Below, in pieces: positions 26,196 to 35,971 of a stretch of DNA of 64,000 nucleotides (within the stretch, counting starts at the first letter, position 1; the number at the start of each line of letters is the position of its first letter). A program made the translations under genes and the position numbers. Origin of the DNA: Desulfobacterales bacterium (GTDB taxonomy: Bacteria; Desulfobacterota; Desulfobacteria; Desulfobacterales; JALSRD01); assembly GCA_026984935.1 (NCBI GenBank), contig JALSRD010000023.1, forward strand, positions 1-64,000, given 5' to 3'. Below the pieces are notes generated by a model that was not told the origin of the DNA, ran no database searches, and saw only the letters and a list, made by a program, of their open reading frames with translations.

Positions 26196-27134
26196 ATGAA
26201 GGGTCTTGCACTGTTTACCGGCAACGCCAACCCGAGGCTTGCGGAAAAAATCAGCCGTTATCTCGAAAAGCCCTTGGGCGGTGCCAAGGTTAAAACCTTC
26301 AGCGACGGGGAAGTGCAGATTGAAATCGACGAAAACGTCCGTTTGAAGGATGTTTTTATCATCCAGTCCACCTGCCGTCCGGTCAACGACTCCCTGATCG
26401 AGCTGCTCTTGATGATCGATGCGGTTTCGCGCTCCTCCGCCTTTCGCATCACGGCGGTAATGCCCTATTACGGCTATGCCCGCCAGGACAAGAAAGTGGC
26501 GCCGCGGGTGCCCATCAGCGCCAAGCTGGTTGCCGACCTGCTGACCACAGCCGGGGCCGATCGCATCATTACCATGGACCTGCATGCCGGGCAGATCCAG
26601 GGATTCTTCAACATCCCGGTGGACAATCTCTTTGCCGCGCCGGTGCTGCTCAGCTATATCCGTGACACCTTTACCAATGACCTGGTGATTGTATCTCCGG
26701 ATGCCGGCGGTGTGGAACGTGCCCGGGCATTCGCCAAGCGCCTGGGCGCCGGGCTGGCCATCATCGACAAGCGCCGCGACGCCCCCAACCGCGCCAGGGC
26801 CATGGCCGTTATTGGAGACGTCTCCAATAAAACAACGATTATTCTGGATGACATGGTTGACACGGCCGGCACATTGACCGAAGCCGCCGAAGCGCTTTCG
26901 CGCAACGGCGCGAAAGCGGTGCATTCCATCTGCACCCATCCGGTGCTCTCCGGACCGGCCGTGGAACGGATCATGGACTCAAGCCTGAAAAGTGTTGTGG
27001 TGACAGACACCGTGCCGCTGACCGAAGCCGCGGCAGGCTGTGGAAAAATCCAGATTCTGTCCATTGCCGAACTGGTAGGCGAAGCCATTATCCGGAGTCA
27101 CCGCGGTGATTCGGTGACTTCTCTTTTTGTATAA
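26196..27134 (+). CDS. prs: ribose-phosphate pyrophosphokinase
   Basis: This 312-residue enzyme makes PRPP from ribose 5-phosphate and ATP. Family motifs are visible: [10 protein letters not shown], the [10 protein letters not shown] loop, [31 protein letters not shown] and the PRPP-binding [14 protein letters not shown]. It is the class I form. ATG 26196 is chosen over an ATG three bases earlier because the spacing to GCAGGAGG is better. It is the first gene of a run with rplY and pth. Confidence 0.97.
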   Translation: MKGLALFTGNANPRLAEKISRYLEKPLGGAKVKTFSDGEVQIEIDENVRLKDVFIIQSTCRPVNDSLIELLLMIDAVSRSSAFRITAVMPYYGYARQDKKVAPRVPISAKLVADLLTTAGADRIITMDLHAGQIQGFFNIPVDNLFAAPVLLSYIRDTFTNDLVIVSPDAGGVERARAFAKRLGAGLAIIDKRRDAPNRARAMAVIGDVSNKTTIILDDMVDTAGTLTEAAEALSRNGAKAVHSICTHPVLSGPAVERIMDSSLKSVVVTDTVPLTEAAAGCGKIQILSIAELVGEAIIRSHRGDSVTSLFV

Positions 27135-27236
27135 ACCCGTGCCAAACGGCGCCAGCAGCGATGCGTCCGTTTTGCCAGCCAGAGCTGCACCGCCCACGGC
27201 GGGCAGCCCGAATGAACAAATTAAGGAGGCAATCCC

Positions 27237-27878
27237 TTGAAACCCATTGAAATTAAAGCCAACATCCGTCAGGCCACCGGCAACGGCCCGGCCCGCAGCC
27301 TGCGACGTCAGGGAAAATTGCCGGCCGTCCTGTACGGCCCCGGCCGGGAGCCGGTGCTGCTCAGCATCCAGACCTATGAACTGGAACAGGTGGCGGGCAG
27401 AGGGCAGGTCGGACAACAACTCCTGAACCTGACCCTCGACGACCGGGAAAAACACCCGGCCATGATCAAGGAGCTTCAGCGGCACCCGGTGACCAGGACC
27501 CCGCTACACGTCGATTTTTATGAAATTGCCATGGACCGTAAAATTTCGGTTAAAGTTCCCGTCGTGACCACCGGGAAATGCCGGGGGGTCGAGATGGGCG
27601 GCATGCTGCAGATTATCCGCCGCGAACTGGAAGTCGCCTGTTTCCCCGGGCAGATACCGGAAGTTATTGAAGTCGACATCTCCGAACTGGACATCGGAGA
27701 TTCCGTGCATGTCCAGGAAATCCCGTTGGAAAGCGGCGTCGAGATCGCTTCTGAAACCAATTTCACGGTCATGACCGTGCTCAGCCCCAAGATGGAAGCC
27801 GAAGAGGAGACCGAGGAAGAAGAGGCTGAAGCCCTTGCCGAAGGTGAAGAAGAAACCGAAACCGAAGCTGCCGAATAG
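27237..27878 (+). CDS. rplY: large ribosomal subunit protein bL25 (CTC form)
   Basis: This 213-residue protein belongs to the long CTC form of L25: an N-terminal 5S rRNA-binding domain (~1-95) and a C-terminal TL5-like domain (~95-185), then a strongly acidic tail of Glu and Ala. Motifs include RQATGNGPARSLRRQGKLPA and VHVQEIPLESGVEI. It starts with TTG at 27237, fixed by AAGGAGG at 27223-27229. It is followed 17 to 29 bases later by pth. Confidence 0.95.
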   Translation: MKPIEIKANIRQATGNGPARSLRRQGKLPAVLYGPGREPVLLSIQTYELEQVAGRGQVGQQLLNLTLDDREKHPAMIKELQRHPVTRTPLHVDFYEIAMDRKISVKVPVVTTGKCRGVEMGGMLQIIRRELEVACFPGQIPEVIEVDISELDIGDSVHVQEIPLESGVEIASETNFTVMTVLSPKMEAEEETEEEEAEALAEGEEETETEAAE

Positions 27879-27907
27879 CCCCAGGGCCAAACGGATTGCG
27901 GACGGCA

Positions 27908-28507
27908 GTGAAACCTGTGAAAGCACTACGCTTGGTGGCGGGCCTGGGAAATCCCGGGAAAGCCTACGCCTGCACGCGCCACAATGCGGGATTTGCCGCC
28001 ATCGATGATCTGGCCCGGTTTTTCGGCATCCGGCTGGATAAGAAAAAATTCGCGGCCGCTTACGGCAGGGGGGCCATCGAGGCAAATGCCGTGATACTGG
28101 CAAAGCCGATGGCATTCATGAACCGCAGCGGTACGCCGCTCAAACAGCTTGCACAATACTACCGCATAGAATGCAGGGACTGGGTCATCCTCCACGATGA
28201 CATCGACCTTGCACTGGGTAGCATAAAAATCAAACAGAAAGGGGGGAGCGGCGGACACAGAGGCATTCGATCGTTAATGGACGCCTGCGGCCACGGGGAT
28301 TTTACGCGTGTGCGCATCGGCGTCGGACGACCCGGACCCGGAATGGAAGCGGCCGATCACGTTCTGGCAGCCTTCAGCGCCCGGGAAAGACGTGTTTTCG
28401 ACCAGGTGATACCCGTGGTCCGGGAGGCAGTGGCGACCATTCTCTGCGAAAATGCGGAGGTGGCCATGAATCGTTTCAACGGTTTGAGCACGCTGAGTTC
28501 AGGCTAA
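27908..28507 (+). CDS. pth: peptidyl-tRNA hydrolase
   Basis: This ~199-residue enzyme releases peptides from peptidyl-tRNA. It carries GLGNPGKAYACTRHNAGF (catalytic His and Asn), AKPMAFMNRSG, the catalytic Asp region LHDDIDLALG and GGSGGHRGIRS. The start is uncertain: GTG at 27908, GTG at 27917 and TTG at 27896 are in frame and none has a strong ribosome binding site. GTG 27908 gives the family length. Confidence 0.95.
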   Translation: MKPVKALRLVAGLGNPGKAYACTRHNAGFAAIDDLARFFGIRLDKKKFAAAYGRGAIEANAVILAKPMAFMNRSGTPLKQLAQYYRIECRDWVILHDDIDLALGSIKIKQKGGSGGHRGIRSLMDACGHGDFTRVRIGVGRPGPGMEAADHVLAAFSARERRVFDQVIPVVREAVATILCENAEVAMNRFNGLSTLSSG

Positions 28508-28522
28508 ATGATGGAGGTAAGC

Positions 28523-30535
28523 ATGGATTATGTAATGGGGAATCTACCATTGGTGTGCACTCTGGTGGGTCTGGTTGGTGTCGTTTATGCCTTGATTGCA
28601 GCCGGGGCCGTGAAGGGAAAATCGCCCGGCAATGAACGCATGCAGGAAATTGCAGCAGCCATCAAGGAAGGCGCGGTGGCCTATCTGAATCGTCAGCTGA
28701 AGAGCGTCAGCATCGCCGGCGGCATTATTTTCATCATCATCTTCGCCACCCTGGGAGCCAAGACGGCCATCGGCTTTCTGATCGGCGCCACAGCTTCCTA
28801 TGCGGCCGGCTATATCGGCATGCGCGTTTCGGTGCTGGCCAACGTGCGCGTGGCCGAAGCCGCCAAAAAGGGACTGGCCGCCGGTCTGGCGCTGGCTTTC
28901 AGGGGCGGGTCCGTCACCGGCATGCTGGTCGCCGGCCTGGCGCTGACCGCCGTCGCCGGCTACTATCATTTCACGCATGATGTCGTGGCCCTGGTGGCCC
29001 TGGGCTTCGGCGGCAGCCTGATCTCCATTTTCGCCCGTCTGGGCGGCGGTATCTTCACCAAGGGCGCCGACGTGGGCGCCGACCTGGTGGGCAAGGTGGA
29101 AGCCGGCATCCCCGAAGACGACCCGCGCAACCCCGCCGTGATCGCCGACAACGTGGGCGACAACGTGGGTGACTGCGCCGGCATGGCCGCCGACCTGTTC
29201 GAGACCTACGCCGTCACCGCGGTGGCCGCCATGCTCATCGGACACCTCATGTTTCCCAAGGTGGCCATGGCCGTTGAATTCCCGCTGATGCTGGGCGCCG
29301 TTTCCATCCTGGCATCGATTCTCGCCAGCTTCTTCGTGCGCCTGGGAAAGAGCGAATACATCATGGGCGCCCTGTACAAGGGTATGTTCGGCGCTGCCAT
29401 CCTGGCCTCGGTGGGCTTTTTCTACATCACCACGCGGGTGATGACGCCACTGCCGGAAATTGCCCCCCTGGCGCTGTTTTACGCGACCCTGTGCGGCATC
29501 ATACTGACCGTGGTCATCGTGATCATCACCGAGTACTACACGGGCATTTACGGACCCGTTAAGAGTGTCGCACAGGCATCGACCACCGGACATGGCACCA
29601 ACATCATCTCGGGCCTGGCCGTCAGCATGCAGGCCACGGCCATGCCGGTGATCGCCATCTGTTTCGCTATTTTCTTCTCCTATCACTTTGCCGGGCTCTA
29701 CGGCATTGCCACGGCCGCCATGGCCATGCTCTCCATGACCGGCATGGTGATCGCCATCGATGCCTACGGCCCCATCACCGATAACGCCGGCGGCATTGCC
29801 GAAATGGCCGAACTGGACGACGCCGTGCGGGCCGTCACCGACCCGCTGGATGCCGTGGGCAATACCACCAAGGCCGTAACCAAGGGTTACGCCATCGGCT
29901 CCGCCGCGCTGGCGGCACTGGCGCTGTTTGCCTGCTACGTTTTCGAGTTTACCGCCCACGGCGCCAAGGGCGGCGCCATCAAGTTCGACCTGGGCGACGT
30001 CAACGTAATCGTCGGCCTCTTCATCGGCGGCCTGCTGCCCTACCTGTTCGCCTCGGTGGCCATGAAAGCCGTCGGCCGTGCCGGCGGTGCGGTGGTCAAT
30101 GAGGTGCGCCGCCAGTTCCGGGAAATTCCGGGCATCATGGAAGGTACGGCCAAGCCGGACTACGGCACCTGCGTGGACATCGTCACCAAGTTTGCCTTGA
30201 AAGAGATGATCTTTCCGGCCCTGCTGCCGGTGGTGACACCGCTGATCGTGGGTTTCCTGCTGGGTAAAGTGGCGCTGGGCGGCCTGCTCATCGGCAGCAT
30301 CGTCACCGGTATTTTCGTGGGCATCTCCATGACCACCGGCGGCGCGGCCTGGGACAACGCCAAGAAGTACATCGAAGACGGCCACCTGGGCGGCAAGGGC
30401 AGCGATGCCCACAAGGCCGCCGTTACCGGCGACACCGTAGGCGACCCCTACAAAGACACTGCCGGTCCGGCCATCAATCCGATGATTAAAATTCTAAACG
30501 TGGTGGCGGTGCTGATGGTACCCTTTCTGATCTGA
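28523..30535 (+). CDS. hppA: membrane H+-pumping pyrophosphatase, K+-independent type
   Basis: This 670-residue integral membrane enzyme hydrolyses pyrophosphate and pumps H+. About 16 transmembrane helices are predicted. The substrate-binding motif [19 protein letters not shown] is intact. The residue that separates subfamilies is Lys450 in VGNTTKAV, diagnostic of the K+-independent, H+-pumping type (K+-dependent enzymes have Ala). ATG 28523 has GGAGG eight bases upstream, chosen over ATG at 28508. It can recover the pyrophosphate made during sulfate activation. A strong terminator follows it. Confidence 0.95.
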   Translation: MDYVMGNLPLVCTLVGLVGVVYALIAAGAVKGKSPGNERMQEIAAAIKEGAVAYLNRQLKSVSIAGGIIFIIIFATLGAKTAIGFLIGATASYAAGYIGMRVSVLANVRVAEAAKKGLAAGLALAFRGGSVTGMLVAGLALTAVAGYYHFTHDVVALVALGFGGSLISIFARLGGGIFTKGADVGADLVGKVEAGIPEDDPRNPAVIADNVGDNVGDCAGMAADLFETYAVTAVAAMLIGHLMFPKVAMAVEFPLMLGAVSILASILASFFVRLGKSEYIMGALYKGMFGAAILASVGFFYITTRVMTPLPEIAPLALFYATLCGIILTVVIVIITEYYTGIYGPVKSVAQASTTGHGTNIISGLAVSMQATAMPVIAICFAIFFSYHFAGLYGIATAAMAMLSMTGMVIAIDAYGPITDNAGGIAEMAELDDAVRAVTDPLDAVGNTTKAVTKGYAIGSAALAALALFACYVFEFTAHGAKGGAIKFDLGDVNVIVGLFIGGLLPYLFASVAMKAVGRAGGAVVNEVRRQFREIPGIMEGTAKPDYGTCVDIVTKFALKEMIFPALLPVVTPLIVGFLLGKVALGGLLIGSIVTGIFVGISMTTGGAAWDNAKKYIEDGHLGGKGSDAHKAAVTGDTVGDPYKDTAGPAINPMIKILNVVAVLMVPFLI

Positions 30536-30569
30536 CGATCGGGTAAGCGGCACCTTCTTCGGCCACATT

Positions 30570-30604
30570 AAGGATTGGCGTTTTCAAGCGCCAATCCTTT
30601 TTTA
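30570..30604 (+). terminator. intrinsic terminator after hppA
   Basis: An 11-pair stem (AAGGATTGGCG with CGCCAATCCTT), eight-base loop and a run of T after it. Confidence 0.85.
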
Positions 30605-30745
30605 TTGATTGTCGCCTCTGAATATGGTATTTTAAGCTTGTTTCCAATTGCAAAACGGTCGACTTGCATCCTTGGCTCCCGTCAACCGGCGGCTGTGCAT
30701 GCAAGCGCTAATCGGATTTACGCCACCCTACCAGCAGTTTTGACG

Positions 30746-30761
30746 AAGACCTGCAGGTCTT
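30746..30761. promoter_or_regulatory. perfect 16-base palindrome before the CarD-like gene
   Basis: AAGACCTGCAGGTCTT is a perfect palindrome that ends 16 bases before the ATG of the CarD-family gene. It may be an operator or a small hairpin that affects translation. The function is not shown by sequence alone. Confidence 0.45.
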
Positions 30762-30777
30762 GAAAAGCGGTGTCACT

Positions 30778-31323
30778 ATGAACGAAAAAAGTGCCAAACA
30801 ACAGACTCAGGCGGCGAAACCGGAAGTTCCCGAATTCTGCATTGGCGACCTGGCGGTTTATCCGGCCCACGGCGTCGGTCGCATCGAGGCTATCGAGACC
30901 AAGATGGTCAACGGCGAGGAGCATGATTTTTACATCATGAAAATCCTGGAAAACGGCATGGTCATCATGATTCCAACCTGGAACGTGGCCTCTGTCGGGC
31001 TGCGCGGCATCATCGACGAGGAAGAAATCCCCAAAATCTACGCGGCCATGCAGACCGACCGCGTGCCGTCGCCCGAAAGTCAGACCTGGAACCGCCGCTA
31101 CCGCGAATACATGGATAAAATCAAGACCGGCTCACTGTTCGATGTGGCCGAAGTTTACCGCGACCTTTTCCTGCTCAAGATGACCAAAGACCTCTCCTTT
31201 GGGGAACGCAAACTCTACGACACCGCCCAGGTGCTGCTGGTCAAGGAGCTCTCGACCGCCAAAAATACTTCCGAGGAAAAAATCATTTCAGAAATCGAGT
31301 CGCTTTTCACAGTTGACAACTAG
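30778..31323 (+). CDS. CarD/CdnL-family transcription factor
   Basis: This 181-residue regulator has the CarD-type RNA polymerase-interacting domain (residues ~22-80, FCIGDLAVYPAHGVGRIEAIE) and a helical DNA-interacting C-terminal domain (~95-175, YREYMDKIKTGSLFDVAEVY and SFGERKLYDTAQVLL). CarD proteins stabilise open promoter complexes, notably at rRNA promoters. ATG 30778 is chosen; a TTG six codons upstream is also in frame and would place the palindrome nearer the start. It is followed by rluD-like gene after nine bases. Confidence 0.9.
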   Translation: MNEKSAKQQTQAAKPEVPEFCIGDLAVYPAHGVGRIEAIETKMVNGEEHDFYIMKILENGMVIMIPTWNVASVGLRGIIDEEEIPKIYAAMQTDRVPSPESQTWNRRYREYMDKIKTGSLFDVAEVYRDLFLLKMTKDLSFGERKLYDTAQVLLVKELSTAKNTSEEKIISEIESLFTVDN

Positions 31324-31332
31324 CCCGCTTCC

Positions 31333-32307
31333 ATGACTGGCACTGCGCGATCTTTCGACTTTTGCGCCGCGCCGGCCGAAGACGGCCAGCGGCTCGATGT
31401 CGTCATCGCCGCACACCTGGCCGACTGTTCGCGCTCTGCCGCCGGGCATGCCATCCGCAGCGGCCATGTGCAGATCGGCGGCCGGGTCCGGAAAAAGGCC
31501 GCCTACCGCGTCAAATCCGGCGATGCGATCCGCGGCCAGCTGCCGGCGGCGGAAATACCGACCTTCAGCGCGCAACCCATCGACCTCGATATCCTTTATG
31601 AAGACGTGAACCTGCTGGTAATCAACAAACCGGCCGGCATGGTGGTGCACCCTGCCCCGGGACACGCCGGCGGCACGCTGGTCAATGCCCTGCTGTTTCA
31701 CTTTCCACAGCTCGCGCCATCGGCTGCCGACAACCCCCGGCCGGGTATCGTCCACCGCCTGGACAAAGATACCAGCGGTTGCCTGCTGGTTGCCAAAAGC
31801 CAGGCGGATCAGTTGGTTTTGTCGCGCCAGTTTGCCCTGCGGCAGGTAAAAAAAACCTACCTGGCACTGGTGCGCGGACAGCCCGCCGGCACTCATGGAC
31901 AGATCGATCTGCCGGTGGGACGGCACCCCACGGACCGCAAAAAAATGTCCACCCACAGCCCCAGGGGACGTACCGCCCTGACGTACTGGAAGATCCGCGA
32001 GCGCCTCGAATGCGCGGCGCTGCTGGAGGTGTCCATAAAATCCGGCCGCACCCACCAGATCCGGGTGCATCTGGCAGCCGTCGGCCATCCCGTGGTGGGC
32101 GACCCGGTATACGGCGGCCGCAAGCGCAAATACGCACCCACCGATCCGCTGCAGACCGCCCGCCGGCAGATGCTGCACGCCCGGCGTCTGGAATTCATCC
32201 ACCCCCGCAGCGGCCGGCGCCTGTCTTTTACAGCCCCCCTGCCAAATGACATGCAGCACCTCTTGGAGCGCCTGCGACAGGCAACATCCCGTGATAACGA
32301 CCTATAA
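31333..32307 (+). CDS. rluD: RluA/RluD-family 23S rRNA pseudouridine synthase
   Basis: This 324-residue enzyme has an N-terminal S4 domain (residues ~15-75) and the catalytic domain with the motif HRLDKDTSGCLLVAK, where Asp is the nucleophile, plus SGRTHQIRVHLAAVGHPVVGD. RluD types modify helix 69 of 23S rRNA; the exact subtype (RluC or RluD) cannot be told from sequence alone. It starts nine bases after the CarD-like gene, likely in one transcript. Ahead of it the sequence turns AT-richer and gene-poor. Confidence 0.92.
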   Translation: MTGTARSFDFCAAPAEDGQRLDVVIAAHLADCSRSAAGHAIRSGHVQIGGRVRKKAAYRVKSGDAIRGQLPAAEIPTFSAQPIDLDILYEDVNLLVINKPAGMVVHPAPGHAGGTLVNALLFHFPQLAPSAADNPRPGIVHRLDKDTSGCLLVAKSQADQLVLSRQFALRQVKKTYLALVRGQPAGTHGQIDLPVGRHPTDRKKMSTHSPRGRTALTYWKIRERLECAALLEVSIKSGRTHQIRVHLAAVGHPVVGDPVYGGRKRKYAPTDPLQTARRQMLHARRLEFIHPRSGRRLSFTAPLPNDMQHLLERLRQATSRDNDL

Positions 32308-32826
32308 GGGCCCAGGCTCAGCTGCAAGCCGCGCTTCCGCTGCTGCAAAGTTTCCCTGCTGAACAACTCGGCGGTCTCACGCGTCTGCGGCACAAACCGC
32401 GTGAATTCGCGCTGCTCAAAACTGCAGCATTTCAAATAGTTGGCTTAAGTCCGGCTCAGGTTTTAAACACGGAGCATTTCCTCTGCTCTTCATTCCTTGT
32501 CATCCCTCGTGGCGTTTAAATACGGCGGTGATGACCCGGCTTCTGTTCAAAAGCGCCACCGGGACAATTGGGCGATTGCTGGGACAGCCGCCGGTTGAAG
32601 ATGTCGGTTTTCAGGATTGGCAAGCGCTATATCACGAACAAGCTGAAAAACATCCGGGGTGCTGCCCTGTATGCGGCAGGCGTCGGATCAGCTTTGCAAA
32701 AAGCGTTTCAGGACCGTCAGGTTGACTTTCTGTAAACCGACTGGCAGATTAAAGAGGAATTCCACCAAGCTATATTTCGATCAAACACCGCGACGTTATA
32801 CGGCACTTAGGAGACTGTGGTCACAA
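32308..32826. other. gene-poor stretch after rluD
   Basis: This is 519 bases of lower-GC DNA without a convincing gene. It includes two short overlapping open frames (32528-32725 with a CPVCG knuckle; 32601-32735, 44 residues) that lack ribosome binding sites. Nothing is recognised with confidence. Together with the neighbouring fragment it looks like an old recombination scar. Confidence 0.5.
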
Positions 32827-33159
32827 ATGAAAAACCGTGCTCTTTTTGTAAAACGTACAGGTATTGTGCAGGCGACAGGGGCACTACTCGGTATCCTGTC
32901 GGGGGCGTTCATTGATCCGCTTGGAGGGCATCCCAGTTTATCGGTTTTGGTTGGACTGGCAGTCATTCCACTGAATATCGTTTTGGCGTTCGTACAAATT
33001 GTTATTTTGGTGGTGCTTCTAAGACAGTCCGATTCCGGGCATATGACCCAGATGAAGTTAGCCGGGGTTTATGTGGCAGCTGGTTGGTTACTCACCCTTG
33101 CTTTTATTGGCTGGCAGTGGCCGCCGCTATTTTTCTCATTCGGGTGTCTAAACCAATAA
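32827..33159 (+). CDS. small hydrophobic membrane protein, perhaps truncated
   Basis: A 110-residue protein with about three predicted transmembrane segments (GIVQATGALLGILSGAF, LVGLAVIPLNIVLAFVQIVI, LAGVYVAAGWLLTLAFIGW). I recognise no family. GGAG lies upstream with a long spacing. Its C-terminal end runs into the epimerase-like fragment, so the natural 3' end may be lost. The DNA is lower in GC than its surroundings, suggesting foreign origin. Confidence 0.45.
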   Translation: MKNRALFVKRTGIVQATGALLGILSGAFIDPLGGHPSLSVLVGLAVIPLNIVLAFVQIVILVVLLRQSDSGHMTQMKLAGVYVAAGWLLTLAFIGWQWPPLFFSFGCLNQ

Positions 33160-33306
33160 CAGAGGACTCATTTATTGCTCCTCGATCAAAGAAAGGCGAA
33201 TTGCGAGCAAAATGGCAGATGAGGTGATGGCTGCACATCAACGCGGTGAAATTCAAGCGGCCGCTTTACGCTCAAGCGACTATTACGGACCAGGGGTGTC
33301 TAAGAT
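33144..33306 (+). pseudogene. fragment of an NAD-dependent epimerase/dehydratase
   Basis: About 50 codons read without a stop and closely match the middle of atypical SDR epimerases: PITEDSFIAPRSKKGELRAK, then MADEVMAAHQRGEIQAAALR and SSDYYGPGV. Typical relatives read ...TEDTPF.PRSRKGE.RA.... and R.SDFYGPGV. No start codon, NAD-binding N-terminus or C-terminal half is present on either side. The fragment ends beside the 3' end of the rnfB fusion gene. It is a remnant left by a deletion or rearrangement. Confidence 0.7.
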
Positions 33307-33309
33307 TTC

Positions 33310-35382
33310 TCAGGCCACTTTACTGACGTCCGGGTCGTAGCACAGCCGGCAGCACGACAGGCAGCGTTGGGATTCGGCCACGGCGCTTTCCTCGCTGAGC
33401 ACCAGATCCGCTTCGGCAAAGGAGTGAATGCGCTCATCGACGGGCAGTTCCGGCATCTTGGCACGCGGTTTCCGGCGAACGCCTTCCACATGCTCGAAGA
33501 GCGTTTCGCGAATATGGCGGCCGTACAGCACCCCCGGGGGCGCTTCTACCTTTTGGCCCGTCACATACTGGTTAATGGAGCGTGCCGCCCGACGGCCGGC
33601 ACCGATGGCCTCGATCACCAGAGAAGCCCCGGTGGCGGCATCGCCGCCGGTAAAAATATAGGGAATCGCGGACTGCATGGTGATGGGGTCGTGCGCAATG
33701 GCGCGACGCCGGGTGATTTCCAAGTCTTTGAGGCGGGTAACATCGCTTTTAAAGGACACGTCCGGGGCCTGGCCGATGGCCGTAATCAGCATGTCCACAT
33801 CCAGCCGCGTCTCCGACCCTTCGATGGGCACCGGCCGCCTTCGGCCGCTGGCATCCGGCTCGCCCAGTTCCATCTTCAAATACTCCAGCTGCTTGACATG
33901 CCCCCGCTCATCACCGATGACCCGCACGGGTGCCGCCAAAAAGTGGAATTTGACGCCTTCGTGTTCGGCCGCGTCGATTTCGACGGCGTTGGCCGGCATT
34001 TCCCTGCGCGTCCGGCGGTAAACGATATAAACTTCCCTGGCGCCCAGGCGAATGAGGGTACGCACGCAGTCGATGGCGGTATTGCCGCCGCCGATGACCG
34101 CCGCCCGACGGCCGATGGTGATTTTCTCACCCAGCCCGATGCGCGATAAAAAGTCGATGCCGGTAAAGCAGCCCTCCAGGTCCTCGCCGTCGATATTCAA
34201 ATTGTAGTCGTTCCAGGCCCCCACGGAGAGAAAGATGGCGTCGTAGCCGGCCGAGACCAGTGATCCGACGTCGAAGTCCACGCCCAGTTTGACATTGGTG
34301 TGGTAATCGACGCCCAGGTTCAGGATCCCATCGATTTCCCAGTCCAGCACTTTCTTCGGCAGCCGGTACTCGGGAATACCGTAGCGCAGCATGCCGCCCA
34401 GCTTGGGCATGGCCTCGTAAATCGTGGCATGGTGCCCCACACGTCTGAGGAAGTACGCGCAGCTCAGTCCCGCCGGTCCGCCGCCGATAATCGCCACGCG
34501 CTTGCCGGTCTCGGGCGCACAGGTAATGGGATAGCGCTTGCCGGAATTCATCTCCAGGTCCGCCACGAAGCGCTTAAGCTGGTTGATGGAAACCGGCTCG
34601 TCCTCCAGCCCCCGGCGGCAGTAGGATTCGCAGGGGTGCGGACAGACCCGGCCGCAGGCCAGCAGCAGCGGGTTGCGCTCGCGGATGGTGCGCACGGATC
34701 CCTCGTAATCCCCCTCGCGCACCTGGGCGATGTACTGGGGGATGTTGATCTCCGCCGGACAGGTCTGCCGGCAGGGTGCCAGGGCGTCTTCCTCGCAGTT
34801 GAGCTCCAGTAGCCGTTGGGACATGCTCTTGACGTTGATGATCTCCTTGGGGCAGGCCTTTTCGCAGGCCATGCAACCCACGCACTTGACCTCATCGACC
34901 ACCGGGTACCCCTTGGGGTCCATGTGGATGGCGTCGAACTTGCAGGCCTTGATGCAGTCGCCGTATCCCAGGCAGCCGATGTGGCAGACCCGCTTGCCGC
35001 CGTAAAAGGCGGCCAGTGCGCGGCAGCTTTTAACCCCGGTGTAGTAAAAGCGGTCTTCGGCGCGCTTGCCGCCCTGGCAGGTGTTCAGGGAACGCAACGG
35101 TTCGGCGGTACCCGGGTCCAGGCCCATGACGGCGGCCACCTTCTGGGCGGATTCCGGGCCGCCGATGATGCACACATTGGCCTGGGCCTGGCCGCCCACC
35201 ACGGCCACCGCGGCCGCACTGCAGCCGGCGTAGCCGCATGCCCCGCAGTTGGCGCCGGCCAGACAGCCCTCCACTTCCGCAATGCGGGGATCCTCATAGA
35301 CATAGAAGACTTTCGAGGCAATCCCCAGAATCGTCCCGCAGACCGCACCCAGGCCGAGCATCATCAAAATGGCTTCAACCAT
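33310..35382 (-). CDS. rnfB: RnfB fused to GltD/NfnB-like NAD(P)H:ferredoxin-type oxidoreductase
   Basis: This 690-residue protein has two parts. Residues ~1-185 are RnfB: a short N-terminal membrane segment, the NCGACGYAGC cluster and two ferredoxin-like [4Fe-4S] motifs (CHIGCLGYGDCIKAC and CVGCMACEKACP). Residues ~190-690 are like the GltD/NfnB/glutamate synthase small chain: CRQTCPAEINIPQYI, the FAD site GGGPAG (300-305) and a pyridine nucleotide site GGGNTA (431-436) with YRRTRREMPA (454-463), whose Arg residues favour NADPH. C-terminal SQRCLSCC adds cysteines. It sits last in the operon, two bases after rnfA. It should pass electrons between ferredoxin and a pyridine nucleotide directly at the RnfB subunit. 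Confidence 0.93.
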   Translation of the reverse strand: MVEAILMMLGLGAVCGTILGIASKVFYVYEDPRIAEVEGCLAGANCGACGYAGCSAAAVAVVGGQAQANVCIIGGPESAQKVAAVMGLDPGTAEPLRSLNTCQGGKRAEDRFYYTGVKSCRALAAFYGGKRVCHIGCLGYGDCIKACKFDAIHMDPKGYPVVDEVKCVGCMACEKACPKEIINVKSMSQRLLELNCEEDALAPCRQTCPAEINIPQYIAQVREGDYEGSVRTIRERNPLLLACGRVCPHPCESYCRRGLEDEPVSINQLKRFVADLEMNSGKRYPITCAPETGKRVAIIGGGPAGLSCAYFLRRVGHHATIYEAMPKLGGMLRYGIPEYRLPKKVLDWEIDGILNLGVDYHTNVKLGVDFDVGSLVSAGYDAIFLSVGAWNDYNLNIDGEDLEGCFTGIDFLSRIGLGEKITIGRRAAVIGGGNTAIDCVRTLIRLGAREVYIVYRRTRREMPANAVEIDAAEHEGVKFHFLAAPVRVIGDERGHVKQLEYLKMELGEPDASGRRRPVPIEGSETRLDVDMLITAIGQAPDVSFKSDVTRLKDLEITRRRAIAHDPITMQSAIPYIFTGGDAATGASLVIEAIGAGRRAARSINQYVTGQKVEAPPGVLYGRHIRETLFEHVEGVRRKPRAKMPELPVDERIHSFAEADLVLSEESAVAESQRCLSCCRLCYDPDVSKVA

Positions 35383-35384
35383 GG

Positions 35385-35960
35385 CTACACCATTCCCTTG
35401 AATGCGAAAAAGGTTAACGAAAGAATGCCGGCCGTCACCAGTGCAATGGAGGTATCCTGCAGCGGCGTCGGCACACGCGCCAGCAGGATGCGTTCACGAA
35501 TGCCGGCAAACAGCACCAGCGCCAGCCCGTATCCCACCGCATAGCTGAAAGAGGCCACCAGGGCCTGCAGGAAATTGTACTCCTCTTTCATGTTGATCAG
35601 GCACACGCCCATGACGGCGCAGTTGGTGGTGATCAGCGGCAGGAAGATGCCCAGGCCGGAGTAAAGGGCCGGAATGCTTTTCTTCAGGAACATCTCGACG
35701 AACTGCACCAGGGCGGCGATCACCAGGATGAAGGCGATGGTCTGCAGAAAGACCAGGTCATACTTCTGCAGGATGTAGGTATTGACGATCCAGGTGATCA
35801 CACCTGCCATGACCAGTACGAAAACCACGGCCATGGCCATGCCCACCGCCGTTTCCATTTTCTTGGAAGTACCCAGAAAAGGGCAGTTCCCCAGGTACTG
35901 CGCCAGCAGGATGTTGTTGACCAGGATGCAGCTGATGGCAAGGACAATGTAGTCGCCCAT
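35385..35960 (-). CDS. rnfA: Rnf complex membrane subunit RnfA
   Basis: This 191-residue membrane protein has six predicted helices and the RnfA/NqrE signature (LAISCILVNNILLAQYLG, LPLITTNCAVMGVCLINM). The paired Cys in the helices match the membrane [2Fe-2S] ligands described for NqrD/E and RnfA/E. ATG 35960 follows AGGAGAGGT; the upstream part of the open frame overlaps rnfE and is rejected. It lies between rnfE and the rnfB fusion in an operon. Confidence 0.95.
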   Translation of the reverse strand: MGDYIVLAISCILVNNILLAQYLGNCPFLGTSKKMETAVGMAMAVVFVLVMAGVITWIVNTYILQKYDLVFLQTIAFILVIAALVQFVEMFLKKSIPALYSGLGIFLPLITTNCAVMGVCLINMKEEYNFLQALVASFSYAVGYGLALVLFAGIRERILLARVPTPLQDTSIALVTAGILSLTFFAFKGMV

Positions 35961-35971
35961 GGTGACCTCTC

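Noticed and set aside
28544-30412. 622-residue open frame on - inside hppA
   Set aside because: Antisense shadow; His/Gly/Gln-rich and overlapping a clear membrane pyrophosphatase.
32528-32725. 65-residue open frame with a CPVCG knuckle
   Set aside because: Single knuckle, no ribosome binding site, overlaps another small frame in decayed DNA.
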